This document shows positions 33,555 to 43,164 of a stretch of DNA of 64,000 nt, piece by piece. The notes below the pieces were generated by a model. The model had not been told where the DNA came from, made no database searches, and worked only from the letters and a program-made list of their open reading frames with translations. The stretch is from Pontibaca methylaminivorans (GTDB lineage Bacteria; Pseudomonadota; Alphaproteobacteria; Rhodobacterales; Rhodobacteraceae): assembly GCF_900156525.1 (NCBI RefSeq), contig NZ_FTPS01000001.1:2046001-2110000 (forward strand). The letters are read 5' to 3'. The number at the start of each line of letters is the position of its first letter. Positions within the stretch are counted from its first letter, which is position 1. The translations under genes were made by a program, and so were the position numbers.

Positions 33555-36500
33555 TCAGTAATCCCGTTCATAGAACAGCCCGAGCGAAGTTTCACCGGCA
33601 TTGTCCGCCGTGCCCTTTGCGGTCAGGCTCTCGGTCAGGTCGAGATTGAGGTTGAGCTCGGTCTCGCCGCGGGCGTTCACGGACACATCCGTATAGATGT
33701 TGTCCGAGATGTAGTTGCCGACGCCAAGCTGCCCCGAGCCGCTCGCGTCGGTGCCGATGTCCAGCGAATCAAGGCCGAGCCCCTCGCGCAGGCGCGTCAT
33801 GAAACCGCCGCCCTTGCCGCTCAGCGTTGAAAGCGACGAGGCGATCTGCGCGATGCGGATCGGCGACAGCGACGTGAAATCCTCGCCGAACAGCAGCATG
33901 GCCAGTGCTTCTTCGCTCGGGCGTTCGGGGTCGGACGTGACCTCGATCTTGGGCGCGTCGAGCGGCCCGCTGATCTGGAGCGTGGCGGTGCCTTCGGAGG
34001 TGCTGGAGCTTGCGGCGAAATCCATCACCGGCTGAAGCTGGCCCTGCATGGTGATGAGCCCGTGATCGAGCGCGAGCCGGCGCCCGAGAATGTCGAAGGT
34101 GCCCCGCAGCAATTCGATCTGCCCGGACGGCACGACGTTCCTGGTGGTGCCGCCGACGTGGACCGCGCCGCCAAGTTCCGCCTGAAGGCCGCGTCCGCGC
34201 ACGAAAACGCGGCGGTGCGCGTTCAGTTGCAGATCGAGCCCGATCGCCGGGCCGCCTTCGCCGTTGCCGCTGCTGATCAGCCCGGCGAAATCGCGGGTGC
34301 GCCGGGCCGCGGCGGGCTCGCCGATATGGCGGATGTTCGGAATCGGTGCTGCGCCGACCGCACCGGAAAGCGCGGCGATGTTGATGTTGGTCTCGCCGAA
34401 GTCGATGACCCCCGACAGCGTGCCCCCGCCCAGCAGGGGGCCGCGGAACGCCAGTTGTCCGTTCGCGCTCGATTCGATGCTGACGTGATCGGTGATGACG
34501 AGGTCGTTCAACTGTGCGGTCAGATTCGCATCCATCGGCGGGGTGAGGGCGATCGGTCCGCTGACGCGGATGGTGCCGCCATCGCGCAGGGTGCCGCCGG
34601 CCGTCACCTGCGCCCGGCCGCTGGCAAGCTGAACGGTCGCGTCGATGCCGGTCAGGGCGGTGGGAACCGAGGGCAGGGCCAGGCTCGCGCCGCTGGTGCT
34701 GACCGTGCCCGAGAGCGCCTCGAGCCCCGGCTTGCCCCGCAGCGCGAGGTTGAACCGCGCCAGCCCCTGCACCGAGTTCGGCGTCATGAAGCGGTTGGCG
34801 GCGGCAAGCTGAAGCTGGCCGTCGGCGCGCATGTCCGCCTGCATGGTGCTTTCGTCGAGCGTGCCGCTCAGGCTGGTCGAGATGGCCGCCGGACCGGTCG
34901 CGTTGGCGTCGACGGCCCAGACCGAGCCGCTGCGGGTCGCGGCGCCCTTTGCGGTTACGGTGCCCGGGAAATCGGGCACGAAACGCTCGATCCGGGCAAG
35001 CGAGGCGTTGAACTGCAGATCGGCGTCGCCGTCGTTCTCGATCAGCCCGGTCAGGTCGGCAAAGGATCCGGCCGGTCCGTCGAGCCGGGTCGCGATGCGC
35101 CAGAGCGAGCCGTCGCTTTCCGCGTGCCCCTTGGCCTTCACGATGCCTCGGATCTCGGGGATGAAGCGGTGCGCCTCGCTGAAGGCGGCGTCGAAATCGA
35201 CATCGGCCGTGCCGTCCTCGCCGTAGCGGCCCGTCAGGGTTGCGGTCGACTCTCCCGGCCCCTGCGCATTTACCGTGCCGCTCCAGGTGGCTTCCTTCTT
35301 GGCGAGATCGCCGGAAATCGTGACCGGCCCGGAAAGCTGCGACACCACCCGGCCGAGATCGTCGAGCCGTGCGGTAAAGGTGGCGGTGCTGTCGCGGGTC
35401 TTGAGATCGGCCGTCGCCTCGGCGCTGAGCGCGCGCCCGTCGAGCGTGAAGCGGCTGAGGCGCAGCCCGTTCTCGTCACGCGCGGCGGCGGCCGAAAGCT
35501 CGCTTTTGCCGGCGATCAGCGGATCAAGCTGGGCGATGCCACTTTTCAGGTTCTCGGCGCTGGCGTCCAGCGTCACGTCGAAAAACCCGCCGAGCGGGGT
35601 TCCGTCGCCGCTCAGCCGCGCGGTCACGCTGCCGCCCAGCGGGCGCCCGGCCAGTTTCGAAAAGCGCCCGAGATCGCGGGCGGTGATCTCGGCGTTGCCG
35701 ATCATGTGAAACCCGCTGCCGAGCCCGTCGATCAGCCCGGAGATCCGCGCCGCGTAATCCGCGCCCGAGACGGTGATATCCTCGAGTTTGAGCGATTCGG
35801 CATCGGGACGCTCGAACCGGCCGGCAAGGGTGATGTCCTTGCCGACGGCTGCGTTCAGCGCGTCGTCCTTCAGGTCGAGCCCGGTCAGCGCGCCGTCGAT
35901 GGTGCCTTTGATGCTGAAGCCGCTGCTCTGGTCCAGTACCCCATCGGCGCCGATTTCGCCATGTGCAAGCTCAAGCCCCGGGCGCGCGAGCCGGTCGAGA
36001 TCGAGCCGCAGCCGCCATGCGCCGCCGGCATCCTCGTCAAGGCGCAGCGCAAGGCGCGCACCCTCGATCGAGGTCGGCGGCCCCGAGATCGGCAGCACCA
36101 CATTGTCGCCCGCGGGCGGGGTGATTGCGCCGTCGAGCCGGGCGCTGCGGATCCGCCCGCCCTCGGCCACGTCGAGCGTGCCGGCAAGTTCGAGCGCCTG
36201 AGACCGCAGATCGAGCCGACTGATCGACATGGCCCCGCCGCCATCGCTGCGCCCGGCGACATCAAGCCGTGTCTCGCTGCCGAAGAATTCGCGATATTCC
36301 GGGGCCATGAGCGGGCGCAGATCGCCCGAGAGCAGCGCGGCGAAGCCGATGCTCTGACGCTCGGCCGTTGCGTCCGATCCGTCATCGGTCCCGTCATCGT
36401 CGGACAGCGCCTTCAGCTGCACCTGACCGGAAAGGCGGTCCTCGCCGTCGGAAGCAAGCGCGATGTCGGCGGTGAAATCGTCGAGCGGCCCTTCGCCCTT

Positions 36501-37193
36501 GGCGGTCAGGGCAAGCGCCGGGGCATCCGGGATCTTCAGCATCTCGGACATCAGCCCGCCGGCGTCTTCCTGCACATCAAGGTCGAGCGAAAGGTGGCTG
36601 TTTTCGTTGCTGTATCCGGCCTTCAGGTCAATCCGGTCGGAGGGGCGGTCAAGGCGGGTGATCTCGAGGCTCGAGTCGAGCGTGCCATCAGCAAGCGACA
36701 GCGTCCCGTCGATCGAAAGTTCGGCGGCGATGCCCATGACCGGTTCGGCCAGTTCCAGCCGCCCGACCTCGAGCTTGTCGATATTGACCGCAACCGGCAG
36801 TTCCGGGAGGCTGAACGGCTCGGCCTCCGGGGTGGGGAGTTCGGGATCCTGCTCGATCGGGGTCGGGGCGCGGGCGACGACGATCTCCCCGGCGGTGAGG
36901 GTCTCGACCGAGAAGCGGCGGCGCAGCAGGGCGAGGCGGCTCCATTCCAGTTCGGCGTCGTTGATGGTCAGCCAGACACCGTCATCATCGGCGATGGTGA
37001 TCTGCTTGACCCTTGCATGTGAACTCAGCGCCCCTTCGAGACCGGTCACCTGGATGTAACGGTTGTCGCCGGAAAGCGCCTTTTCCAGCAGGTTGACGAT
37101 GAAGCCGCCCGGCTCTTCGCTGTCGGTGTCCTGCGCCGCGAGCGGGGCAGAGAAGAGCGTGAGCGCAAGTATGAGGACTGTCAGAAACCGCAT
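33555..37193 (-). CDS. tamB: TamB-like translocation/AsmA-family envelope protein
   Basis: A 1212-residue envelope-spanning protein of the TamB (DUF490) family, which with TamA supports outer-membrane protein assembly and phospholipid transport between membranes. It has an N-terminal signal/anchor (LTVLILALTLFSAPLAAQ). Then comes a very long repetitive region expected to form a beta-taco groove, with recurrent patterns such as LTGRYGEDG and LTGLIENDGDADLQF. The conserved C-terminal TamB domain ends in TLQISGPLDAPKIEV, PSEEALAMLLFG and a terminal LGLFYERDY. The start ATG overlaps the tamA stop by one base (TGATG). Confidence 0.92.
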   Translation of the reverse strand: MRFLTVLILALTLFSAPLAAQDTDSEEPGGFIVNLLEKALSGDNRYIQVTGLEGALSSHARVKQITIADDDGVWLTINDAELEWSRLALLRRRFSVETLTAGEIVVARAPTPIEQDPELPTPEAEPFSLPELPVAVNIDKLEVGRLELAEPVMGIAAELSIDGTLSLADGTLDSSLEITRLDRPSDRIDLKAGYSNENSHLSLDLDVQEDAGGLMSEMLKIPDAPALALTAKGEGPLDDFTADIALASDGEDRLSGQVQLKALSDDDGTDDGSDATAERQSIGFAALLSGDLRPLMAPEYREFFGSETRLDVAGRSDGGGAMSISRLDLRSQALELAGTLDVAEGGRIRSARLDGAITPPAGDNVVLPISGPPTSIEGARLALRLDEDAGGAWRLRLDLDRLARPGLELAHGEIGADGVLDQSSGFSIKGTIDGALTGLDLKDDALNAAVGKDITLAGRFERPDAESLKLEDITVSGADYAARISGLIDGLGSGFHMIGNAEITARDLGRFSKLAGRPLGGSVTARLSGDGTPLGGFFDVTLDASAENLKSGIAQLDPLIAGKSELSAAAARDENGLRLSRFTLDGRALSAEATADLKTRDSTATFTARLDDLGRVVSQLSGPVTISGDLAKKEATWSGTVNAQGPGESTATLTGRYGEDGTADVDFDAAFSEAHRFIPEIRGIVKAKGHAESDGSLWRIATRLDGPAGSFADLTGLIENDGDADLQFNASLARIERFVPDFPGTVTAKGAATRSGSVWAVDANATGPAAISTSLSGTLDESTMQADMRADGQLQLAAANRFMTPNSVQGLARFNLALRGKPGLEALSGTVSTSGASLALPSVPTALTGIDATVQLASGRAQVTAGGTLRDGGTIRVSGPIALTPPMDANLTAQLNDLVITDHVSIESSANGQLAFRGPLLGGGTLSGVIDFGETNINIAALSGAVGAAPIPNIRHIGEPAAARRTRDFAGLISSGNGEGGPAIGLDLQLNAHRRVFVRGRGLQAELGGAVHVGGTTRNVVPSGQIELLRGTFDILGRRLALDHGLITMQGQLQPVMDFAASSSTSEGTATLQISGPLDAPKIEVTSDPERPSEEALAMLLFGEDFTSLSPIRIAQIASSLSTLSGKGGGFMTRLREGLGLDSLDIGTDASGSGQLGVGNYISDNIYTDVSVNARGETELNLNLDLTESLTAKGTADNAGETSLGLFYERDY

Positions 37194-39010
37194 CAGAAAG
37201 CCTGCCCGATCCCGAGATAGAATTGCAGCCCCCTGCCGGTGTCGCCATCGACCGGCAGCGCCAGGTCGAGCCGGAGCGGACCAAGGCCGCCAAGGTCATA
37301 ACGCACGCCGAGGCCCGCGCCGGAATGATGCTGCGACCCGGAGCCGATGAACTGGCCGCTGTCCACGGCCCCGACGTCATAGAATCCGACCACCGAGAAT
37401 TTCTCGGTCACATGGGCCCGAATCTCGGCCGAGGCGGTCACGATCGAACGCCCGCCGGCCATTCCCGTTCCGACCGGCACGCCGAGCGACTGATAGGGCT
37501 GTCCGCGTACGGTGCTGGCGCCGCCGGAATAGAACAGCAGGTCCGGCGAGGTTTCCGACAGCGACGCGCCCAGCACCGATCCCATCTGCACCCGCCCGGC
37601 AAGCACGATGCGATCCGAGGCGCCGAAACCGTAATAGACCCGCGCATCGGCATGGAGCCGCGCGCCCGAAGCCGTGTCGGAAAAGCCGAGGAACGGCGTG
37701 AGTTCGGTCTCGAGAAAGAACCCGCTGGTGGCGCTGACCGGATCGTTGCGGCGATCCCACTGCACCTTGACCGGCATGGTCAGCATCTTGAAATCGCGTT
37801 CGCCGAAAACGTCGTCGGCCCGGCTCCAGCCCGCCTGCAGCGAGACCTCGGCCCAGAGCTTGTCCGAGAATGTCCGCCGCACCCCGACGCCGCCGTAAAG
37901 CCGGGTCAGGGTGTAATGCGGCTTGCTCTGGCGCTCCAGCTCGAGGATGTAGAACAGGCTGTCGTCGGGGCCGAGCCTGGCCGGCTGGTCAAGCCGGATC
38001 AGGAACAGCCCGTCGATGTCTTCCTCGCCGCCGATGTTGCGCAGCCGCCCTTCGATCCGCAGCCGCTCGGCCGCGCCCCAGAGATTGCGGTGCATCCAGC
38101 CGGCCGAAAGCTCCACGCCCTGCCGCGAGGAAATCTCGGCCCCGAAGGAGATGCGGCGCGGTTTCTGGTCCTCGACCGCCACATCGAAATCCAGCGTGCC
38201 ATCGGCATTGGGCTGTTCCGCCTCGTCGAGCGCGACCGACTTGAACGCCCCGGTCTGGCGCAGCCGCGTGCCGACGCGCTGGATCTTTGCGGGGCTGAAC
38301 ACCTCGCCCTCGGGGAAACCGGCAATGCGGCGGATCGCTTCGCGGCGCACATTCGATTCGCCGCTGATCGACATCTGCCCGAACCGCAGCTTCGGCCCCT
38401 GGTCGATGCCGATGGCGGCGTTCAGGGTGCGCCGCGGATGGTCGGCCACGATATCCTGACGTCCGGGCCGGGCCTTGGCATGGCCGATCTCGCGCCAGCC
38501 CTTCACCGCCGCGCCGGTCGCGTCGCGGATGGCGCCCGTGCTGGCCGGCTCGCCGGTCGCGAATTCCCTGGGCATCTCGGTATCGGGGGCGAGCGGGGCG
38601 ACCTCGGCGCGGCCGAAGCGGAAGGCGGGGCCCGGGTCGACCGCGATCCGGATCGTTCCGATCCGCGCCGGCGGGTTCAGCGGCGGGATTGTCGCCGCCT
38701 CGCGCCCGTCGACGAGTATCCGCACCTCGGGGCTGAAATAGCCGCCGTCATACAGCACCTGCACCATGGTGCGATAATCGGCATTCGCCGCCGCCAGAAG
38801 CTCCTGCGTGCTGGTCAGTTCGTTGGTTTCTGCCGACATGACCGCCGAGGCGGCCTCGAGCTTGTCCCGCAGGTCGTCCGGGGCCTGGGGGGCCGAAAGG
38901 CTGACTTCTGCCGCCTGGGCGGTGCCCGGAAGCAGCAGCAGGGCGGCCAGTATCAGTCGGCGGGGGCTGGCGGTCGGGGAAGGTGCTCGGGTCATCTTGA
39001 TCCTGATCAT
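37193..39010 (-). CDS. tamA: TamA, Omp85-family outer-membrane translocation component
   Basis: A 605-residue outer-membrane protein with a signal peptide (about 13-35, LILAALLLLPGTAQA), then POTRA-like domains (about 60-300) with MVQVLYDGGYFSPEV and a SGESNVRREAIRR segment. The C-terminal 16-strand Omp85 barrel ends in aromatic-rich strands (GRGLQFYLGIGQAF). The ATG at 39010 has GGGGAC just upstream; a second Met lies five codons in. tamA and tamB form an overlapping pair. It is the partner of TamB in moving autotransporters, other outer-membrane proteins or lipids. Confidence 0.93.
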   Translation of the reverse strand: MIRIKMTRAPSPTASPRRLILAALLLLPGTAQAAEVSLSAPQAPDDLRDKLEAASAVMSAETNELTSTQELLAAANADYRTMVQVLYDGGYFSPEVRILVDGREAATIPPLNPPARIGTIRIAVDPGPAFRFGRAEVAPLAPDTEMPREFATGEPASTGAIRDATGAAVKGWREIGHAKARPGRQDIVADHPRRTLNAAIGIDQGPKLRFGQMSISGESNVRREAIRRIAGFPEGEVFSPAKIQRVGTRLRQTGAFKSVALDEAEQPNADGTLDFDVAVEDQKPRRISFGAEISSRQGVELSAGWMHRNLWGAAERLRIEGRLRNIGGEEDIDGLFLIRLDQPARLGPDDSLFYILELERQSKPHYTLTRLYGGVGVRRTFSDKLWAEVSLQAGWSRADDVFGERDFKMLTMPVKVQWDRRNDPVSATSGFFLETELTPFLGFSDTASGARLHADARVYYGFGASDRIVLAGRVQMGSVLGASLSETSPDLLFYSGGASTVRGQPYQSLGVPVGTGMAGGRSIVTASAEIRAHVTEKFSVVGFYDVGAVDSGQFIGSGSQHHSGAGLGVRYDLGGLGPLRLDLALPVDGDTGRGLQFYLGIGQAF

Positions 39011-39346
39011 TCTGTCCCCGGGTTCCGGAGGATGAGACTGTCGTTGCCGCCGCCGAGGAGACCATAACCGCTCCGGCGTTCGCTGTGTTCCCGGCAGCCG
39101 GCATCCGCACCGCCCGCCGCGGGCCCGCACCGGCATCGCCGCTCGCAGATGATATCCGGGGGGAAGGCGGTAACGGTGTCTCGTCCTGCTTTCGGGTTGC
39201 GTGACTTGCGTCCGACCTTTCTCGCAGAAGCGGCAAATTCCCGCAAGCCGGGCCGAAGGATGCTGCAGGAAACGGCAGGGCCCCGCTAGTTCACCGCCGC
39301 ATCGTCATGCAGGGAGCGCCGGCCGATTCGCGCGAGCGCCGCCCGC
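39011..39346. other. Non-coding gap upstream of tamA
   Basis: The 336 nt between the tamA start and the pcs stop show no credible gene on either strand. The region presumably contains the tamAB promoter and the 3' end of the pcs transcript. I found no strong inverted repeat or recognisable operator. Confidence 0.5.
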
Positions 39347-40051
39347 TCAGGTAAGCGAGGCCCTGCGCTGGGGAACGATCTGCTGCACGATGCCGGCAAA
39401 GAGCAGATAGAGGCTTGTCACCACGAGCCCCCAGTGCGCCCAGCTTTCGGGATGAAAATCGACCCAGGCGGCCCATCCGGCGAAAAAGGTCCAGGCGGCG
39501 GCCATGGGCAGCGACACCGCGCGCCAACGCTGCGTGCGCACCGGGTGGATGAACTTGAGCGGCAGGAACATCCCCACCGAGAGCACCGTGACCAGAACCA
39601 GCGTCAGCCAGAAGTTCGGCTCGAGCGCAAAGATCACCAGCACCACCATGTTCCAGCAGCCGGGAAAGCCGGAAAAGGAATTGTCCTTCGTCTTCATCCG
39701 CGTGTCGGCGAAATACATGGCGCTGGCAAAGGTGATGATGATGATCGCGAACCAGCCGGTCCAGCCGCTCATCAGCCCCGATTCGAACAGGGCGAAGGCG
39801 GGGATGAACACATAGGTCAGATAATCAATGATCAGGTCGAGCAGCACCCCGTCGAAGGTCGGCGCGTAACGCTTGACCTTGTAGCGCCGCGCCAGCGGGC
39901 CGTCGGCCCCGTCCACCGCGAAGGCGACGACCAGCCACAGGAACATCAGATCCCATTTGTCCTCGGCCGCCGCCAGCATGGCCAGCATGGCGAATACCGC
40001 GCCGGTTGCCGTCAGGAGGTGCGTTGCAAGGGCCTTGAATTGCGCTGTCAT
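39347..40051 (-). CDS. pcs: Phosphatidylcholine synthase
   Basis: A 234-residue integral membrane CDP-alcohol phosphatidyltransferase that condenses choline with CDP-diacylglycerol to make phosphatidylcholine in one step. The catalytic motif DG-x2-GP-x-ARR...G-x2-LD-x3-D is seen as DGADGPLARRYKVKRY followed by FDGVLLDLIIDYL at about residues 47-80. There are about eight hydrophobic segments. The FADTRMKTKDNSFSGFPGCWN segment and the HPVRTQRWR region fit the Pcs subgroup, not phosphatidylglycerol synthases. The ATG at 40051 is used; an in-frame GTG lies two codons upstream. The pathway depends on external choline. Confidence 0.93.
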   Translation of the reverse strand: MTAQFKALATHLLTATGAVFAMLAMLAAAEDKWDLMFLWLVVAFAVDGADGPLARRYKVKRYAPTFDGVLLDLIIDYLTYVFIPAFALFESGLMSGWTGWFAIIIITFASAMYFADTRMKTKDNSFSGFPGCWNMVVLVIFALEPNFWLTLVLVTVLSVGMFLPLKFIHPVRTQRWRAVSLPMAAAWTFFAGWAAWVDFHPESWAHWGLVVTSLYLLFAGIVQQIVPQRRASLT

Positions 40052-40200
40052 CAGCACCGTCGCTGTTTATGGAATCGCCGGGCGTGGTTCTCGAAGGCAC
40101 CGAAACCGCGCATCGCGGCCGCACCGCGGCTCGGGATAGGTGACCAAATAGTGAAGTGCAAGGCCCCGCACGCATGAACCACCTGAAAGGAAAGCTCCGC

Positions 40201-40238
40201 GACCGGCGCCCCGCCCGACGGCGGACCGGGCGCGGGTC
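40201..40238 (-). terminator. Possible terminator downstream of gltA
   Basis: GACCGGCGCCC (40201-40211) pairs with GGGCGCGGGTC (40228-40238) with one mismatch, and an inner CCGCC/GGCGG stem can stack inside it. On the minus strand the hairpin is followed by CTTTCCTTT. It lies 16 nt past the gltA stop, a sensible place for transcription to end. Confidence 0.4.
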
Positions 40239-40253
40239 GCGGGTCGCGCTGCG

Positions 40254-41549
40254 TCAGCGGTCCTCGATGTCCAGATAGTCGCGCGCGCTCTCGCCCAGGT
40301 AAAGCTGGCGCGGGCGGCCGATCTTGTTCTGCGGGTCGGCGGTCATTTCCTTCCACTGCGAGACCCAGCCCACCGTGCGGCTCACGGCAAAGATCGGCGT
40401 GAACATCGAGGTCGGAAAGCCCATCGCCTCGAGGATGATCCCGGAATAGAAATCGACGTTGGGGAACAGCTTTTTCTCGATGAAATAGGGATCGGCCAGC
40501 GCCTGCTGTTCCAGTTCCTTGGCGACCTGGAGCGTCGGGTTGTTGTCGCAGCCCAGCAGTTCGAGCACCTCATCGGCCGATTTCTTCAGCACGTTGGCGC
40601 GCGGGTCGAAGTTCTTGTAGACCCGGTGCCCGAATCCCATGAGGCGGAACGGATCGTTCGGATCCTTGGCGCGGGCGATGAACTCCGGGATGCGGTCGGG
40701 GGTGCCGATCTGCTTGAGCATCTCGAGCGCGGCCTGGTTCGCGCCGCCATGGGCCGGCCCCCAGAGACAGGCGATGCCGGCGGCGATACTGGCAAACGGA
40801 TTGGAATGCGACGACGAGGCAAGGCGCACGGTCGAGGTCGAGGCATTCTGTTCGTGGTCCGCATGCAGCATGAAGATCCGGTCCATCGCGCGCGAGAGAA
40901 TCGGGTTCACCTCGTATTCCTCGGTCGGAACCGCAAAGCACATGCGCAGGAAGTTCGAGGCGTAATCGAGCGCGTTCAGCGGATACTGGAACGGCTCGCC
41001 GCGGGTATATTTGAAGGCCATGGCGGCGATGGTCGGCATCTTGGCAAGCAGGCGGATGCAGGCGACCTCGCGCTGGTGGGGATCGGAGACATCGGTGCTG
41101 TCGTGATAGAAGGCAGACATTGCGCCGACGACGCCGACCATGATCGCCATCGGATGGGCATCGCGCCGGAAACCGCGGAAGAAATAGATGATCTGCTCGT
41201 GCAGCATCGTGTGACGGGTGACGAGCACCTCGAAATCCTCAAGCTCCCGCGGCGAGGGCAGCCCGCCATAAAGCAGCAGATAGCACAGCTCGAGGAAATG
41301 CGATTTCTCGGCCAGTTGTCCGATCGGATAGCCGCGATGCAGCAGCACCCCTTCTTCGCCGTCGATATAGGTGATGCGGCTGTCGCAGCTTGCGGTCGAG
41401 GTATAGCCGGGGTCGTAGGTGAAGATGCCCGCTTCCGAGTAGAGCGAGCGGATATCCACGACATCCGGTCCGAGGGTCGGCGAAAGGAGAGGCAATTCGT
41501 AGGTCTTGCCATGAACGGTGAGCTTTGCTGTCTGCTTCTGGTCCGTCAT
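40254..41549 (-). CDS. gltA: Citrate synthase (type II)
   Basis: Condenses oxaloacetate and acetyl-CoA to citrate, entry to the TCA cycle. It is 431 residues, normal for the hexameric type II enzyme of Gram-negative bacteria. Conserved features are [22 protein letters not shown] near the N-terminus, the catalytic His region [15 protein letters not shown], the [15 protein letters not shown] active-site stretch and [15 protein letters not shown] with the later catalytic Asp region. The ATG at 41549 is preceded by AAGGGAC; an upstream in-frame start would add 20 basic residues and is rejected. gltX lies 121 nt upstream on the same strand, so a separate promoter is likely. Confidence 0.97.
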   Translation of the reverse strand: MTDQKQTAKLTVHGKTYELPLLSPTLGPDVVDIRSLYSEAGIFTYDPGYTSTASCDSRITYIDGEEGVLLHRGYPIGQLAEKSHFLELCYLLLYGGLPSPRELEDFEVLVTRHTMLHEQIIYFFRGFRRDAHPMAIMVGVVGAMSAFYHDSTDVSDPHQREVACIRLLAKMPTIAAMAFKYTRGEPFQYPLNALDYASNFLRMCFAVPTEEYEVNPILSRAMDRIFMLHADHEQNASTSTVRLASSSHSNPFASIAAGIACLWGPAHGGANQAALEMLKQIGTPDRIPEFIARAKDPNDPFRLMGFGHRVYKNFDPRANVLKKSADEVLELLGCDNNPTLQVAKELEQQALADPYFIEKKLFPNVDFYSGIILEAMGFPTSMFTPIFAVSRTVGWVSQWKEMTADPQNKIGRPRQLYLGESARDYLDIEDR

Positions 41550-41670
41550 TGATGTCCCTTTCTCTGAAACGCGGGCCGGGCGTACGTGCCGCCTCACCCG
41601 CGTGGACAAGTCTGCGCCGGTATCGTCCTGCAGACGGTGCCAGGCGGAAGCGGTATTATCCTACCATGGT

Positions 41671-43077
41671 TCAGGAGGAGCAACCCGCATCGGCAAGCCG
41701 GGCAAGGGTTTCCTCGCGCCCCAGCACCAGCATCATGTCGATGACCGAAGGTGTGACCGCCCGCCCTGCAAGCGCGGCACGCAACGGGGCGGCGAGGGCC
41801 CCGAACTTGATGCCAAGAGTGCTGGCCAGCGCCGCAAGGCCGGCTTCGAGAGTCTCGCGCGTCCAGCTAGCATCCTGAAGCGCGCGGGTCAATTCCGGCC
41901 ACAATCCCCCGGGCGCGGCATGAAGCGCCTCGCGCGCCCGGGCGTCGGGATCGAGCGGACGCGCGGCCAGCGCGAAATGCGCCTTGTCGAGCAGATCGCC
42001 ATAGCTGCGGGCGCGGTCCTTGAGGCAATACATGGCGCGCCCGAGCGCCGCGTTCCCGGCCGCGTCGAGCGGTGCCTCGCCACGCGACACCAGATAGGCA
42101 TTCACGCCCTCGACCAGATCCGCGTCGCTCATGGCGGCAATGTGCCGCGCACTCAGATGGTCGAGCTTTTTCGTGTCGAAGCGTGCGGCCCCGCGCCCGA
42201 TGCCGCCAAGGTCGAACCACTCGAGCGCCTCCTCGTCGGTGAAGAACTCGGCGTCGCCATGGCTCCAGCCGAGCCGGGCAAGGTAATTGCGCATGGCCGG
42301 GGCGGGATAGCCCATGGCGCGGTATTCCTGCGCTCCGAGCGCACCATGGCGCTTGCTGAGCTTCTTTCCGTCCGGGCCGTGAATCAGCGGGATATGCGCC
42401 CAGACCGGGGCCTGCCAGCCCATGGCGTCATAGATCAGCATCTGGCGCGCGGCGTTGTTCAGGTGGTCGTCGCCCCGGATCACATGGGTCACGCCCATGT
42501 CGTGATCGTCAACCACCACGGCCAGCATATAGACCGGCGTGCCGTCGCTGCGCAGCAGCACCATGTCGTCGAGCTGATCGTTGCGGAAGGTGACGTCGCC
42601 CTGCACGCGGTCGCGGATCACGGTTTCGCCCGTCTGCGGCGCCTTGATGCGGATCACGAAGGGCGCATCGGGATGAGTCGCCGGGTCGGCATCGCGCCAG
42701 GGGCTGCGGAACAGGGTGCTTTCCCCCCGGGCCCTTGCCCCCTCGCGGAAGGCGGCGATTTCGTCCTGCGTCGAAAAACACTTGTAGGCCCGTCCCTGCG
42801 CAAGCAGCGCATGGGCGACCTCGGCATGGCGGGGCGCGCGGGCGAACTGGCTGACCGGATCGCCGTCCCAGTCGAGCCCGAGCCAGGTCAGCCCGTCGAG
42901 AATCGCCTCGGTCGCCTCGGGCGTGGAGCGTGCGCGGTCGGTGTCCTCGATCCGCAGCAGGAATCGCCCGCCGCGCCCGCGTGCATAAAGCCAGTTGAAC
43001 AGCGCCGTACGCGCACCGCCGATATGCAGGAACCCGGTCGGCGAAGGGGCAAAGCGGGTGACAACCGGATCTGACAT
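41671..43077 (-). CDS. gltX: Glutamyl-tRNA synthetase
   Basis: Class I aminoacyl-tRNA synthetase charging tRNA-Glu. It is 468 residues, usual length. The HIGH-type motif is [15 protein letters not shown] near residue 9 and the KMSKS-type loop is [10 protein letters not shown] near residue 235. Between them lie the acceptor-binding Rossmann insert and [20 protein letters not shown]. The C-terminal anticodon domain starts at about 320. Many alphaproteobacteria carry a second gltX paralogue that also charges tRNA-Gln; this window cannot show whether one exists. It is divergent from comEC. Confidence 0.97.
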   Translation of the reverse strand: MSDPVVTRFAPSPTGFLHIGGARTALFNWLYARGRGGRFLLRIEDTDRARSTPEATEAILDGLTWLGLDWDGDPVSQFARAPRHAEVAHALLAQGRAYKCFSTQDEIAAFREGARARGESTLFRSPWRDADPATHPDAPFVIRIKAPQTGETVIRDRVQGDVTFRNDQLDDMVLLRSDGTPVYMLAVVVDDHDMGVTHVIRGDDHLNNAARQMLIYDAMGWQAPVWAHIPLIHGPDGKKLSKRHGALGAQEYRAMGYPAPAMRNYLARLGWSHGDAEFFTDEEALEWFDLGGIGRGAARFDTKKLDHLSARHIAAMSDADLVEGVNAYLVSRGEAPLDAAGNAALGRAMYCLKDRARSYGDLLDKAHFALAARPLDPDARAREALHAAPGGLWPELTRALQDASWTRETLEAGLAALASTLGIKFGALAAPLRAALAGRAVTPSVIDMMLVLGREETLARLADAGCSS

Positions 43078-43164
43078 GGGGCGCGTTTACCTTTCGGTAA
43101 GAGATGCGGATCTAGCTTGCTGTTATCTGCCGGTGTCTATCTGGCCGGGATGCGGGGGGCAAGC

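Noticed and set aside
34062-37022. Nearly 1000-codon plus-strand open frame opposite tamB
   Set aside because: Antisense shadow of tamB; no recognisable motif and no ribosome site.
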